64,000 nucleotides of DNA from Halomonas faecis (GCF_010993975.1 NZ_JAACZO010000002.1:117275-181274), one strand, 5' to 3'; shown: positions 1 through 9,156, counted from the first letter of the stretch. Notes: generated by a model not told the origin, from the letters alone. Program-made: numbers and translations.

Positions 1-205
1 ATCGTCACGCGGGGTGGTCGCATCGGCATGTCAGCGGTCGAATCATGAGCCTTTCACTATACGGGATGGCCCCGAGCCTCCACAATCGGGGCGGCTGCCA
101 TTGGCCGCATTCAACGGCGAATTCCTTTGTTAGGTCGCTGCCATGACCATGGCAATTTCGCTACAATGCCTGACCGATTTCTCGAGCTGCTCAACGTTGA
201 CCGAC

Positions 206-1060
206 ATGTCCCACTACTATCGCCTGGTCGTTTCCTGTCCCGATCGTCGCGGCATCGTCGCACGTGTGTCCGGCTTCATTGCCGGCCATGGCGGCTCCAT
301 CACCGAGGCGAGTCAGCATTCGGATCTGGAAGCCGGGCGCTTTTTCATGCGCTACGAGATTCTTGCCGATTCCATCGGCATGACGGCCGGGGAGCTGCGT
401 GACGCCTTCGCCTCGGTGGCGCGGGAGTTCGATATGCAGTGGGCGTTACGCGATACCCGCCAGCGTCCTCGCGTGGTGGTGATGGTGTCGCGGGAACGCC
501 ACTGTCTAGTGGATCTGCTCTATCGTTGGACGGCGGATGAGCTCGAAGGCGACATCGTGGGGGTGATTTCCAACCACGACGACATGCGCAGTCTCGTGGA
601 GTGGCATGGCCTGCCCTATCATCACATCCCCGTCCCCAGCGACGACAAGGAGGCCGCCTTCGCCGAGGTGGAACGTCGTATCCAGGCATTGGGTGCCGAC
701 TCGGTCGTGCTCGCCCGCTACATGCAGATCCTGCCGCCAGCGGTGTGCCAACGTTACGCGGGTCGTGTAATCAACATCCACCATAGTTTTCTGCCGTCTT
801 TTGCCGGCGCTCGCCCGTACCATCAGGCGCATGCCCGCGGCGTGAAGCTGATCGGCGCGACCTGCCACTACGTGACTGAAGAGTTGGATGCCGGCCCCAT
901 CATCGAGCAGGACATCCACCGGGTCAGCCATTGCCATACGGCAGGTGACCTGGTTCGCTTCGGACGGGACGTGGAGCGAGCGGTGCTCGCCCGTGGGCTG
1001 CGCTGGCACCTGGAAGATCGCGTTCTGATCCATGGCAACAAGACGGTGGTGTTTGCCTGA
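206..1060 (+). CDS. purU: Formyltetrahydrofolate deformylase
   Basis: Hydrolyses 10-formyl-tetrahydrofolate to formate and tetrahydrofolate, balancing one-carbon pools and feeding formate to PurT. The 284-residue product matches the usual PurU length (about 280). It starts with an ACT-type regulatory domain (residues 3-80, beginning YYRLVVSCPDRRGIVARVSGF) and continues with a formyltransferase-fold domain carrying INIHHSFLPSFAGARPYHQA and GATCHYVTEELDAGPII, with the family's Asn-His-Asp catalytic residues. The frame stays open upstream to 143, but ATG 206 aligns with the family N-terminus. A membrane protein gene follows after 21 bp on the same strand. Confidence 0.95.
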   Translation: MSHYYRLVVSCPDRRGIVARVSGFIAGHGGSITEASQHSDLEAGRFFMRYEILADSIGMTAGELRDAFASVAREFDMQWALRDTRQRPRVVVMVSRERHCLVDLLYRWTADELEGDIVGVISNHDDMRSLVEWHGLPYHHIPVPSDDKEAAFAEVERRIQALGADSVVLARYMQILPPAVCQRYAGRVINIHHSFLPSFAGARPYHQAHARGVKLIGATCHYVTEELDAGPIIEQDIHRVSHCHTAGDLVRFGRDVERAVLARGLRWHLEDRVLIHGNKTVVFA

Positions 1061-1081
1061 CATCGCCGCTGGAGGAGGGCC

Positions 1082-1753
1082 GTGACATTCTCCGAAAGCC
1101 TGCTCGAACCCTGGTTGCTCATCGTGGCCGGCCTGGTGTCGGCCGGCATGGTAGGGTTGGCCCTGGCACAGCGCCCCTGGCAAGCCCTGTTGGATGACCT
1201 TGGTCTGCAGCACCGCTGGTTGGCGGCAACGGTCGCCGTGCTGTTGCTCTGGCAGCTGCGTGCCCAGGCCGTAGACTGGCTGACCTTGCACCTGATGTTC
1301 ACGGCCCTGTTGACGCTGGTCTTCAAGGCGCCGCTGGCGTTGATCACCAATCTCATCGTCAACCTCGGCCTGGTGGCGCTCGGCAACGCGGCCTGGCCGT
1401 TGCTGGGCGTCAACGTCCTGATCACCGGTGTCGTGCCGGCACTGATCACGATCATGATATGGCGTCTGGTGGATCGCTTTCTGCCGGATAACCTGATGGT
1501 CTTTCTCTTCGTGTGCGGCTTCTTCGGGGCCGCCCTGGCAACCCTGGGTACCGGTCTCACCGGATTAGGGCTGGTAATGCTCGGTGCCACGGACCCCGAG
1601 GCGATCCATCTGGCGCGGGAGTACGCGCTATTCCTGCCGCTGCTGATGCCCTCGGAAGCGTTCATCACCGGCATGCTGCTGAGCATTCTGATGGTCTACC
1701 ATCCGGGCTGGGTGGCGACGTTCAATGACCATCGCTATATCGACACCCAATGA
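1082..1753 (+). CDS. CbiM-like energy-coupling factor transporter permease family membrane protein
   Basis: A 223-residue polytopic membrane protein with about six hydrophobic segments. The GTG start is preceded by GGAGGAG at 1071-1077. The C-terminal part (LMPSEAFITGMLLSILMVYHPGWV, then FNDHRYI) resembles the proteobacterial subgroup of the CbiM family, whose members are S-components for cobalt/nickel or unknown substrates. No ECF ATPase or other transporter subunit is nearby, so substrate and even transport activity are not supported by context. It could share a transcript with purU. Confidence 0.6.
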   Translation: MTFSESLLEPWLLIVAGLVSAGMVGLALAQRPWQALLDDLGLQHRWLAATVAVLLLWQLRAQAVDWLTLHLMFTALLTLVFKAPLALITNLIVNLGLVALGNAAWPLLGVNVLITGVVPALITIMIWRLVDRFLPDNLMVFLFVCGFFGAALATLGTGLTGLGLVMLGATDPEAIHLAREYALFLPLLMPSEAFITGMLLSILMVYHPGWVATFNDHRYIDTQ

Positions 1754-1822
1754 GCGCCCGATTGACGACCGCCCCGTCCATCTTCGCTCGCGACGTCACT
1801 CGTTGCTTTGCTGCGATTCGAT

Positions 1823-2917
1823 CTACAGGGGCAGGGTAAGCTGGCGGCGGGCATCGTCGGACACCAGGCGTACGCCGACGCCAAGCAGGCGCACGGGGCG
1901 CTGGCGGCGTGCCCAGGCCTGGTCGAGCAGGTTGAGGAAGCCGGGCAGGGTGGGGGCACCGCTGCGTTCCTCGAGAGTGGTGAGGCGGAAATCGTCGCAG
2001 CGCAGCTTGACGAAGCGGCCGGCCACCGGCGGGTGTCCGTGGCGAGCCAGGCGTGCTTCGAGACGTTCGCATAGCGGTGCCAGGGCTTCACGGCAGTGGG
2101 GCAGATCGGGCAGGTCACGGGCGAAAGTGCTCTCGACGCTCACCGACTTGCGCTCGCGTTCGACTCGCACCGGCCGGTCGTCGATGCCGCGGGCGAGTTC
2201 GAAGAGCCGGCGACCGAACTTGCCGAACTCCTTTATCAGGCGCTCCAGTGGCTGTCGCTCGAGATCGGCACAGGTCTCGATGGCCAGCGCCTCGAGTCGC
2301 GCGGCCGTGGCGGGGCCAACGCCATGCAGCTTGGTCACCGGCAGTTCGCGTACGAAGGCACTCACCCGTTCGGGGGGAATCACCGTGAGCCCGTCGGGCT
2401 TCTCCCAGTCACTGGCGATCTTGGCCAAAAACTTGCTCGGTGCCACGCCCACGGAGACGGTGATGCCGGTGCGCGACAGGCACTCCTGCTTGAGCCACTG
2501 GGCCATCCAGGTGGCGCTGCCGGCAAAACGCGTGACGTCGCTGACATCCAGAAAGGCTTCATCGAGCGACAGCGGCTCCACCAGGGGAGTGAGTTCGTGG
2601 AATACGGACTGGATTCGCCGGGAAACCTGCCGGTACTTGTCGAAGTCGCCGGGTAGTAGTGTCAGGTGGGGGCAGAGCCGCAGTGCCCGAGCGGTGGGCA
2701 TGGCAGAGTGGATGCCGTATTCGCGCGCGGGATAGTTGCAGGTGGCGATCACCCCGCGCTGCTCGCTATGTCCGCCGATCGCCAGCGGCACCTCGCGCAG
2801 CCGCGGGTCGTCACGCATCTCCACCGCGGCGTAGAAGCAGTCGCAGTCGGCGTGAAGTATCTTCCTCAATGCGCTTGCCCCTGTTGCCAGAGCGCTTTCC
2901 GGGCGCAGTCCTGACAA
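1823..2917 (-). CDS. dinB: DNA polymerase IV (Y-family, translesion)
   Basis: Error-prone polymerase induced in the SOS response. Visible motifs are the catalytic N-terminus (ILHADCDCFYAAVEMRD), the YPAREYGI steric-gate region, the palm acidic pair in PLSLDEAFLDVS, the helix-hairpin-helix (LHGVGPATAARLEALAI) and a C-terminal little-finger domain ending in RRQLTLPL. The reading frame allows 364 residues from a TTG at 2917. Family alignment suggests translation may instead begin at TTG 2869, just before RKILHAD; neither has a strong Shine-Dalgarno. It lies 11 bp downstream of lexA on the same strand, so it is probably co-transcribed and LexA-controlled. Confidence 0.93.
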   Translation of the reverse strand: MSGLRPESALATGASALRKILHADCDCFYAAVEMRDDPRLREVPLAIGGHSEQRGVIATCNYPAREYGIHSAMPTARALRLCPHLTLLPGDFDKYRQVSRRIQSVFHELTPLVEPLSLDEAFLDVSDVTRFAGSATWMAQWLKQECLSRTGITVSVGVAPSKFLAKIASDWEKPDGLTVIPPERVSAFVRELPVTKLHGVGPATAARLEALAIETCADLERQPLERLIKEFGKFGRRLFELARGIDDRPVRVERERKSVSVESTFARDLPDLPHCREALAPLCERLEARLARHGHPPVAGRFVKLRCDDFRLTTLEERSGAPTLPGFLNLLDQAWARRQRPVRLLGVGVRLVSDDARRQLTLPL

Positions 2918-2928
2918 GCTCCGAATGG

Positions 2929-3573
2929 CTAGCCCAGGGCCGTTCCACTGCCGCCGCGAATGACCCCCACACCGATGCCTTCGATCTCCACAGCCTGGTG
3001 GCGCAGGTCCACTTCGATGGGTGAAAAATCCGGGTTTTCGGCAGCCAGGGTCACCCGGTGCCCATGGCGGTGGAAGCGCTTGACGGTCACTTCGTCATCG
3101 AGTCGAGCGACGACGATCTGCCCGTCGCGCACTTGCTCGGTACGGTGTACGGCCAGCAGGTCGCCCTCCAGGATGCCGACCTCCTTCATGGAAAGGCCGC
3201 GCACCTTGAGCAGATAGTCGGCACGCGGTGTGAAAAAATCGGGGGGAAGTGGGCAATAGCGGTCGATGTGCTCGGCGGCGAGTACCGGACTCCCGGCGGC
3301 CACCTCGCCGATGATCGGCAATCCTTCGGTGGGCGTTTCATGGGCGGGCTCGGGCTCGGCCAAGGGCAGTCGGATGCCCCGTGAGGTGCCGCGCATCACG
3401 CGTATGACCCCCTTGCGCTCCAGGGCGCGAAGGTGCTCTTCGGCAGCATTGGGCGAGCGGAAACCCAGTGCGCGGGCAATTTCGGCCCGCGTGGGCGGAT
3501 AGCCCAATTCGTTCATCGTCTTGACGATGAAATCGAAGACGTGTTGCTGACGTGGGGTGAGAGAGCGAGTCAT
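2929..3573 (-). CDS. lexA: SOS repressor LexA
   Basis: A 214-residue transcriptional repressor and self-cleaving protease. The N-terminal winged helix ([23 protein letters not shown]..., recognition helix [18 protein letters not shown]) is followed by the Ala-Gly cleavage site in GEVAAGSPV. The catalytic Ser lies in [11 protein letters not shown] and the Lys in VTVKRF. The frame runs upstream to 3627, but ATG 3573 gives the canonical [10 protein letters not shown] start. It forms an operon with dinB; no sulA is found, unlike the lexA-sulA arrangement in Pseudomonas. psrA is divergent. Confidence 0.97.
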   Translation of the reverse strand: MTRSLTPRQQHVFDFIVKTMNELGYPPTRAEIARALGFRSPNAAEEHLRALERKGVIRVMRGTSRGIRLPLAEPEPAHETPTEGLPIIGEVAAGSPVLAAEHIDRYCPLPPDFFTPRADYLLKVRGLSMKEVGILEGDLLAVHRTEQVRDGQIVVARLDDEVTVKRFHRHGHRVTLAAENPDFSPIEVDLRHQAVEIEGIGVGVIRGGSGTALG

Positions 3574-3598
3574 GCGACCTCCGGCTGACGCTGCTTCA

Positions 3599-3614
3599 TT
3601 GGTCAAGTATACAG
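3599..3614 (-). promoter_or_regulatory. Putative LexA box upstream of lexA-dinB
   Basis: On the minus strand the sequence reads CTG-TATACTTGAC-CAA. This is the CTG-N10-CAG LexA operator with the AT-rich TATA start of the spacer and one mismatch (CAA for CAG). It lies 26 bp upstream of the lexA ATG, where autoregulation is expected. The call rests on consensus and position only. Confidence 0.55.
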
Positions 3615-3639
3615 CATGGAAGTTCATCCAGTAAGTCCG

Positions 3640-3668
3640 GAAACGCTCCCCGAAGGGAAAAGCGTTTC
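3640..3668. repeat. Inverted repeat in the lexA-psrA divergent region
   Basis: GAAACGCT (3640-3647) and AGCGTTTC (3661-3668) form a perfect 8-bp inverted repeat around a 13-nt spacer. The palindromic GTTTCAAAC (3664-3672) overlaps its right arm. The GAAAC/GTTTC halves resemble PsrA-type operator halves, so this may be an additional regulator site; the spacing differs from the classic motif. Confidence 0.4.
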
Positions 3669-3732
3669 AAACGCGTCACTACGAGCTTGCGTTGGTCCAG
3701 CTCCTGTGTTTTCGTGGGATTTCCTGACGTTT

Positions 3733-3746
3733 CAAACAATCGTTTC
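3733..3746 (+). promoter_or_regulatory. Putative PsrA operator upstream of psrA
   Basis: CAAAC-AATC-GTTTC fits the known PsrA operator pattern G/C-AAAC-N2-4-GTTT-G/C. It ends 16 bp before the psrA ATG at 3763. PsrA represses its own gene in Pseudomonas through such a site, relieved by long-chain fatty acids. The match is direct; function is inferred. Confidence 0.65.
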
Positions 3747-3762
3747 CATCGAGGCACGGATC

Positions 3763-4431
3763 ATGGCTCAGACCGACACCGTCACGCGCATTCTCGATAC
3801 GGCCGAGGTGCTGTTCGCCGAAAGAGGCTTCGCCGAGACCTCGTTGCGTACCATTACCAGCAAAGCACGGGTCAACCTGGCAGCGGTGAACTACCATTTC
3901 GGCTCCAAGAAAGCACTGATCCAGGCAGTTTTCTCCCGCTACCTCGATCCTTTCACCGAGCGTTTCCATGGTGTGCTGGACGAGCTCGAGGCGCGCCATG
4001 CCGGCGGTGTCATTCCCCTCGAGGAGTTGCTCGAGTCCATGGCCCGCACCGTGCTCGAGGTTCCCGCCGAGCGTCATAGCCTCAAGGTGTTCATGAAGCT
4101 GCTGGGGTTGGCCTACAGCCAGGCCCAGGGGCATCTGCGCCGCTACATTCAGGAGGAGTACGGTGGCGTCTTCATGCGCTTTACCGACCTGGTACGCCGC
4201 GCCACGCCGGAACTGCCCGACTCAGAGCGGTTCTGGCGTCTGCATTTCGTGCTCGGCACGGTGATCTTCACGCTCTCGGGCCTCGATGCGCTGCGCGACA
4301 TCGCCGAGAAGGACTATGGCGAACACGTCACGGTGCGCGACCTCATTCGGCGACTGCGTCCGGTAGTGGTGGCAGCGTTGAATGCGCCGCTGCCCGAGGC
4401 GCCGGTGGCCAGCCACGCCGAGGCGAGCTGA
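3763..4431 (+). CDS. psrA: TetR-family fatty-acid-responsive regulator PsrA
   Basis: A 222-residue TetR regulator. The helix-turn-helix (ILDTAEVLFAERGFAETSLR...VNLAAVNYHFGSKKALIQAVFSRYL) is nearly identical to that of Pseudomonas PsrA, which senses long-chain fatty acids and controls beta-oxidation and rpoS. The open frame extends to 3616, but ATG 3763 gives the family start MAQTDTVTRIL. The order lexA-psrA-nagZ matches P. aeruginosa, supporting orthology. A PsrA-type operator sits in its leader, and its TGA overlaps the next ATG (TGATG). Confidence 0.9.
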   Translation: MAQTDTVTRILDTAEVLFAERGFAETSLRTITSKARVNLAAVNYHFGSKKALIQAVFSRYLDPFTERFHGVLDELEARHAGGVIPLEELLESMARTVLEVPAERHSLKVFMKLLGLAYSQAQGHLRRYIQEEYGGVFMRFTDLVRRATPELPDSERFWRLHFVLGTVIFTLSGLDALRDIAEKDYGEHVTVRDLIRRLRPVVVAALNAPLPEAPVASHAEAS

Positions 4432-4949
4432 TGCATACCCCGACGCTCGAGGCTCTGCCGCCGGCTGGTGGGGTTTGGCTGGAGATCGATATTCCGTCCC
4501 AGCGTCTGGTGGTGTGGCATGGCGACGTGGCGGGTGCCGTGTACGCGGTGTCCACCGGCGAGGCGGGTGTCGGCCAGCGCGAAGGCAGCGGCCAGACCCC
4601 GCTCGGCTGGCACTACGTGCGTGCCGCCATCGGCGACGGGGAGCCATCCGGCGCCGTCTTTCGCGGTCGCCATCCCACCGGTGAGGTGTACAGCGAGGCT
4701 CTGGCCGGTGCTCAGCCGGGGCGCGACTGGATCCTTACGCGGATTCTCTGGCTGTGCGGGTTGGAGCGAGGCGTCAACCGTGGGGGCGACGTCGACAGCC
4801 AGCGGCGCTACATCTATTTGCATGGTGCGCCACCCAGCGAGCCCATGGGCGAGCCCCGCTCGCACGGCTGCGTGCGCCTGCGCGACGAAGATCTGCTGGC
4901 ACTGTTTGCCATCGCCGTGCCGGGAACTCCGGTGTGGCTTCACGACTGA
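4431..4949 (+). CDS. L,D-transpeptidase (YkuD domain) family protein
   Basis: A 172-residue protein that is almost entirely one YkuD catalytic domain. It begins with LEIDIPSQRLVVW and carries the active-site signature HGAPPSEPMGEPRSHGCVRL (His, then SHGC with the nucleophilic Cys). YkuD enzymes make or modify 3-3 peptidoglycan cross-links or attach lipoprotein to murein. No clear signal peptide is visible, which is odd for a periplasmic enzyme; a different start or non-classical export is possible. It is translationally coupled to psrA and precedes nagZ, giving a small murein-related cluster. Confidence 0.85.
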   Translation: MHTPTLEALPPAGGVWLEIDIPSQRLVVWHGDVAGAVYAVSTGEAGVGQREGSGQTPLGWHYVRAAIGDGEPSGAVFRGRHPTGEVYSEALAGAQPGRDWILTRILWLCGLERGVNRGGDVDSQRRYIYLHGAPPSEPMGEPRSHGCVRLRDEDLLALFAIAVPGTPVWLHD

Positions 4950-5017
4950 GGCTTGTCGCTGACAGCGGCGTCTCGCTGGGCTAGAATCGTCCTCCTTCCG
5001 GCGAAGGTACCCCCACC

Positions 5018-6031
5018 ATGACTCATTCCCTAGGCCCGGTGATTCTCGATCTGGAGGGCACGCGGCTGACGACGGATGAGCGTCAGCTGCTGATGCGTCC
5101 CGAAGTGGGCGGTGTGATCCTGTTCGGGCGCAACGTCGAGACGGCTCGGCAAGTGCGGGAGCTGTGCGATGCCATTCGCCGCCTGCGCCCTGAGTTGCTG
5201 CTGGCCATCGACCAGGAGGGCGGGCGCGTGCAGCGCCTGCGCCAGGGCGTCACCCGTTTGCCGGCTATGGGGCGTATCGGCCGCGAGTTCGCCGTGGCGC
5301 CGGAGGTTACCTTACGCCTGTGCCGTGATGCAGGATGGCTGCTCGGGATGGAGATGGCCGCCTGCGGCCTGGACGTCACCTTCGCGCCGGTGCTCGACGT
5401 GGACGTGGGGCTGTCCAGCGTGATCAGCGATCGCAGTTTCGGAACCGATCCCGATGCCGTGGCCGCCATGGGGCATGCCTTCGTCACCGGCCTTCATGAG
5501 GCGGGCATGGCTGCCGTCGGCAAGCACTTTCCCGGTCATGGCGGCGTGGCTGCCGATTCTCATCACGAAATACCCGTGGACGACCGTCCGTTCAGCGAAC
5601 TCAAGCGCTGGGACCTGGTGCCGTTCGCCACCTTGGCCAGCCAACTCGACGCCATCATGCCGGCGCACGTGGTCTATTCGGACTTCGACGTCCGCCCCGC
5701 CGGTTTCTCTGCCGTCTGGCTGGGCATGCTGCGCGAGTCCCTGGGCTTCAAGGGCACGCTGTTTTCGGACGATCTGGGCATGGCCGGCGCCGGGGTGGCT
5801 GGCGGACCGCGCGAACGCGCCCGGGCGGCGCTAGAGGCGGGCTGCGATGCCGTGCTGGTGTGCAACGACCGCCAAGCGGCGCTCGAGGTGCTGGATGCCT
5901 GTGCAGGACGCCGTTTCAAGCCGGCTTCCCGCCTTCGCTATGGCCGTGCCCGCCCTGAACTCGACACCCTCGAAGCCCTCAGCCGCTGGCGCCGAGTGCA
6001 TGCCCGTCTCGAGGCCATGGCGGGCCACTGA
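5018..6031 (+). CDS. nagZ: Beta-N-acetylhexosaminidase (peptidoglycan recycling)
   Basis: Cytoplasmic glycoside hydrolase family 3 enzyme that removes GlcNAc from GlcNAc-anhydroMurNAc-peptides in cell-wall recycling, producing the inducers of AmpC-type regulation. The 337-residue length matches NagZ. Characteristic motifs are ILFGRNVE, LLAIDQEGGRVQRL, the catalytic loop KHFPGHGGVAADSHHEIPVDDR (His/Asp acid-base dyad) and the nucleophile region FSDDLGMAG. The gene follows the L,D-transpeptidase by 68 bp and precedes a phosphoribosyltransferase gene, as in Pseudomonas. Confidence 0.96.
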   Translation: MTHSLGPVILDLEGTRLTTDERQLLMRPEVGGVILFGRNVETARQVRELCDAIRRLRPELLLAIDQEGGRVQRLRQGVTRLPAMGRIGREFAVAPEVTLRLCRDAGWLLGMEMAACGLDVTFAPVLDVDVGLSSVISDRSFGTDPDAVAAMGHAFVTGLHEAGMAAVGKHFPGHGGVAADSHHEIPVDDRPFSELKRWDLVPFATLASQLDAIMPAHVVYSDFDVRPAGFSAVWLGMLRESLGFKGTLFSDDLGMAGAGVAGGPRERARAALEAGCDAVLVCNDRQAALEVLDACAGRRFKPASRLRYGRARPELDTLEALSRWRRVHARLEAMAGH

Positions 6032-6085
6032 GCCTGCGATGGCACCATCGTATCGCCATTCGACAGATCAACACGAGTCCACTGC

Positions 6086-6664
6086 ATGTTTCAGCTCGAC
6101 ACCGAACTTCCCGATTCCCTGGCTACCATGCGCGAGGTCATGGAGACCGCCGACTGCCTGATTACCCATGATGAGGTCGAGCGCGCCCTCGACCGCATGG
6201 CCGATGAGATCAGCCAGGATCTGGGCGACCGGCTTCCGGTCTTCTATTGCGTGATGAACGGGGGGCTGATCACCACCGGCCACTTGCTCACCCGGCTGGG
6301 TTTTCCGCTGGAGGTCGACTACCTGCATGCCACACGCTATCGCGGTGGCATCCGCGGTGGCGAGCTGTTCTGGCGCGTCTCTCCGGAAATTCCCATGGCC
6401 GGCCGACACGTGGTGATCGTCGACGACATCCTCGATGAGGGGGCGACACTGGCCGCCATTCTCGATTACTGTCGCGAGGCCGGCGCGGCGAGCATCTCCA
6501 CTGCGGTGCTGGTCGACAAGCGGCACGATCGCAAGGCAGTGCCCGGGCTCGAAGCCGACTACTGCAGCCTGGAAGTCGCTGACCGCTACGTGTTCGGCTT
6601 CGGCATGGATTACAAGGGCTATTGGCGTAACGCGCCGGGGATCTTTGCGCCCAAAGGACTCTGA
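6086..6664 (+). CDS. Hypoxanthine-guanine phosphoribosyltransferase family protein
   Basis: Purine salvage enzyme transferring phosphoribose from PRPP to hypoxanthine or guanine. The 192-residue protein has the PRPP-binding signature VVIVDDILDEGATLAAIL (about residues 110-127), a CVMNGGLITTGHLL loop, a VDYLHATRYRGG flexible-loop region and the base-contacting DYKGYWRN near the C-terminus. It follows nagZ by 54 bp, probably in the same transcript. Distinguishing hypoxanthine from guanine preference is not possible from sequence alone. Confidence 0.9.
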   Translation: MFQLDTELPDSLATMREVMETADCLITHDEVERALDRMADEISQDLGDRLPVFYCVMNGGLITTGHLLTRLGFPLEVDYLHATRYRGGIRGGELFWRVSPEIPMAGRHVVIVDDILDEGATLAAILDYCREAGAASISTAVLVDKRHDRKAVPGLEADYCSLEVADRYVFGFGMDYKGYWRNAPGIFAPKGL

Positions 6665-6769
6665 CCGGCTTCGCCGGGCCAGGAGCTTGAAGCTGGAAGA
6701 GCGTCGCTTCGCTCCTGGAAGCGGGAAGAAAAGGCTCGTTGACACTTTGGGCGGCGAATATACGCTGCT

Positions 6770-6811
6770 TTCCAGCTTCCAGCTTCCAGCTTCCAGCTTC
6801 CAGCTTCCAGC
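6770..6811. repeat. Six tandem copies of the heptamer TTCCAGC
   Basis: Six exact consecutive TTCCAGC units (42 bp) end directly at the complement of the acyl-CoA ligase stop codon (6812-6814). On the minus strand they read GCTGGAA x6 straight after TGA. Upstream, at about 6681-6701, the strand carries AGCTTGAAGCTGGAAG, complementary to the array, so a long hairpin can form between the convergent genes. It may act as a bidirectional terminator or a variable-length repeat. Confidence 0.9.
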
Positions 6812-8512
6812 TCAGGCCAGTCCCAGCTCGTGGGTGGCTTCTTCGCGCATCTTGAACTTCTGGATCTTGCCGGTGACGGTCATCGGGAATTCGTCGACGA
6901 ACTTCACGTAGCGTGGGATCTTGTAGTGGGCGATCTGGCCCTTGCAGAATTCCTCGAGCTCGTCGGCGGTGAGTTGCTGGCCGTCGCTGAGCTTGACCCA
7001 GGCCATCACTTCCTCGCCGTACTTCTCGTCGGGCACGCCGATCACCTGGACGTCGGAGATGGCGGGGTGGGTATAGAGGAAGTCTTCGATCTCGCGCGGG
7101 TAGATGTTCTCGCCGCCGCGAATGATCATGTCCTTGATGCGTCCGACGATCGCCACGTATCCCTCGTCATCCATGGTGGCCAGATCGCCGGTGTGCATCC
7201 AGCGGGCTTCGTCGATGGCCTTGTTGGTGGCCTCTTGGTTGTTCCAGTAGCCCAGCATCACGCTGTAGCCCCGCGTGCACAGTTCTCCGGTCTCGCCACG
7301 CGGCACCACGGCGCCGGTCTCGGGGCTGACCAGTTTCACCTCCAGGTGCGGATGGATGGTGCCCACGGTGGTGACGCGCTTCTCCAGCGGGGCATCGGTC
7401 TGGGTCTGGAAGCTCACCGGGCTGGTCTCGGTCATGCCGTAGCAGATGGTGACGTCTTCCATGTGCATCTTGTCGATCACCTGGCGCATCACCTCGATGG
7501 GGCAGATCGACCCGGCCATGATGCCGGTGCGCAGATGGGAGAGATCGAAGCGGGAGAAGTCCGGATGCTCCAGCTCGGCGATGAACATGGTGGGCACGCC
7601 ATACAGAGCGGTGGCCTTCTCTTCCGACACGGCGCGCAGCGTGGCCTCGGGCTCGAAACCGTCACCGGGGTAGATCATGGTGGCACCGTGGGTCACGCAG
7701 CCCAGGTTGCCCATCACCATGCCGAAGCAGTGGTAGAGCGGAACCGGGATCACCAGGCGGTCCTTCTCCGTGAAGCCCATGGTGCGCGCCACGAAGAAGC
7801 CGTTGTTGAGGATGTTGTGATGCGACAGGGTGGCGCCCTTGGGCGCCCCGGTGGTGCCGGAGGTGTACTGGATGTTGATCGGTTCGTCGAACTGCAGCGT
7901 GGCTTGCACCTCGGCCAGGTGCTCGGCGGAGACTTCGTCGGCATGTGCCAGCATGCTCTCCCAACTGAACATGCCGGTGAGCGCGCGGTCGCCGTCCAGG
8001 CAGATCACGCGCTCGAGTTCGGGTAGCTTGGCACTGGAGAAAGTGCTCGGGGCACCATCGCGCAGCTCTGGAGCCAGCTCGGCAAGCGTCGCCACGTAGT
8101 CGGAGCTCTTGAACGCGCCCTGCAGGATCAGCGTCGAGGTGCCGGACTGTCGCAGTGCGTACTCCAGCTCATGGGTGCGATAGCTGGGGTTGATGTTGAC
8201 CAGGATGGCGCCGATCTTGGCGGTGGCGAACTGGGTGATGGTCCACTCGGCGCAGTTGGGCGACCAGATGCCCACGCGGTCTCCCTTCTTCACGCCCAGC
8301 GCGATCAGGGAGCGAGCGGCGGTATCCACGGCATCGCGAAGTTCACGCCAGGTGTAGCGCAGGCCCTGATGGAGGCTCAGCAGGGCGTCGCCGTCGGGAA
8401 AGCGGGCCACCGTCTCATCGAAGCAGTCACCGATGGTCTGCCCTTTGAGGGGGGTGTCGCTGATACCGCTGACGTAGCTGTTGTGGTCCTTGTGAGCGTC
8501 TTGGCGTGTCAT
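6812..8512 (-). CDS. AMP-binding acyl-CoA ligase
   Basis: Activates a carboxylic acid to its acyl-CoA through an acyl-adenylate. The 566-residue protein has the P-loop motif [13 protein letters not shown], the [10 protein letters not shown] motif, the hinge region [24 protein letters not shown], the [12 protein letters not shown] motif and a C-terminal catalytic lysine in [12 protein letters not shown]. Length and motifs fit medium- or branched-chain fatty acyl-CoA synthetases. It lies beside a LiuR-type regulator and divergently from valine-degradation genes, so a branched-chain or short-chain acid is a plausible substrate; this is inferred from context. Confidence 0.88.
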   Translation of the reverse strand: MTRQDAHKDHNSYVSGISDTPLKGQTIGDCFDETVARFPDGDALLSLHQGLRYTWRELRDAVDTAARSLIALGVKKGDRVGIWSPNCAEWTITQFATAKIGAILVNINPSYRTHELEYALRQSGTSTLILQGAFKSSDYVATLAELAPELRDGAPSTFSSAKLPELERVICLDGDRALTGMFSWESMLAHADEVSAEHLAEVQATLQFDEPINIQYTSGTTGAPKGATLSHHNILNNGFFVARTMGFTEKDRLVIPVPLYHCFGMVMGNLGCVTHGATMIYPGDGFEPEATLRAVSEEKATALYGVPTMFIAELEHPDFSRFDLSHLRTGIMAGSICPIEVMRQVIDKMHMEDVTICYGMTETSPVSFQTQTDAPLEKRVTTVGTIHPHLEVKLVSPETGAVVPRGETGELCTRGYSVMLGYWNNQEATNKAIDEARWMHTGDLATMDDEGYVAIVGRIKDMIIRGGENIYPREIEDFLYTHPAISDVQVIGVPDEKYGEEVMAWVKLSDGQQLTADELEEFCKGQIAHYKIPRYVKFVDEFPMTVTGKIQKFKMREEATHELGLA

Positions 8513-8592
8513 TGCTGTTACCCGTCTCGTTGTGGCGAATGTTATGACGTAATGAGGGTGACGCCATGGGCCGATCCGGCGATGATGCGGCG

Positions 8593-9039
8593 TCAGGCGT
8601 CCTGGCGAGCCAGTCGGTCGAGCACATCGCGGGCCCGGCTCTCCACGTCGTCGAGTTCACGCTGCATCAGGCGAATGTCCTCCAGCTGGCGCTCCATGTT
8701 GGCGCGCTTCTCGCCCAGGATTTCCAGCAGCCGCTTGAGCTGCCGGGCGTTGCCGTCCGGCATGGCGTCGTACATCTCGATGACCTCGCGAATCTCGGCT
8801 AGCGAGAAGCCCAGGCGCTTGCCGCGCAGGGTGAGCTTGAGCCGAACCCGATCCTTCTCGTGATAGATCCGGGTCTGGCCACGACGCTCGGGGGCCAGCA
8901 GCCCCTCCTGTTCATAGAATCGGATGGTGCGTGGGGTCACCTCGAACATCCGCGCCAGTTCGCCGATGGAATAGGTGCGGCGCTGACGGGGGAGGCTGGC
9001 ATTGACCGAAGTCGTGACGTCGGGGCTGGAGGTGCTCAT
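8593..9039 (-). CDS. liuR: MerR-family regulator, LiuR-like
   Basis: A 148-residue MerR-type regulator. The winged helix ([26 protein letters not shown] followed by SPERRGQ-like residues and [24 protein letters not shown]) matches LiuR of branched-chain amino-acid and fatty-acid catabolism. A C-terminal dimerisation coiled coil follows (about residues 95-140). A LiuR-like palindrome lies 70 bp upstream in the divergent region. It probably controls both the ligase downstream and the divergent valine operon. A SoxR- or CueR-like metal role is unlikely because no conserved cysteines are present. Confidence 0.82.
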   Translation of the reverse strand: MSTSSPDVTTSVNASLPRQRRTYSIGELARMFEVTPRTIRFYEQEGLLAPERRGQTRIYHEKDRVRLKLTLRGKRLGFSLAEIREVIEMYDAMPDGNARQLKRLLEILGEKRANMERQLEDIRLMQRELDDVESRARDVLDRLARQDA

Positions 9040-9109
9040 CGCTGCTGTCCTGTAGCCGGGTGGTGCGCCGTATGGCTGTCCACCATCGTATTCGCAACAC
9101 TAGACGACG

Positions 9110-9125
9110 TTGACGTTAACGTAAA
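9110..9125. promoter_or_regulatory. LiuR-type operator palindrome
   Basis: TTGACGTTAACGTAAA differs from a perfect palindrome TTTACGTTAACGTAAA by one base. This matches the TTTACGTWAACGTMAA type described for LiuR. It sits between the divergent liuR-like gene and the acyl-CoA dehydrogenase gene, where it could control both. Confidence 0.65.
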
Positions 9126-9156
9126 GTAGTTGTCGACTAAGGGTGGTATGCGCTAA

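Noticed and set aside
1..205. Region before purU
   Set aside because: Short frames only; no gene or convincing regulatory element could be supported, apart from a possible TATA-like CACTATACGG near 55-64.
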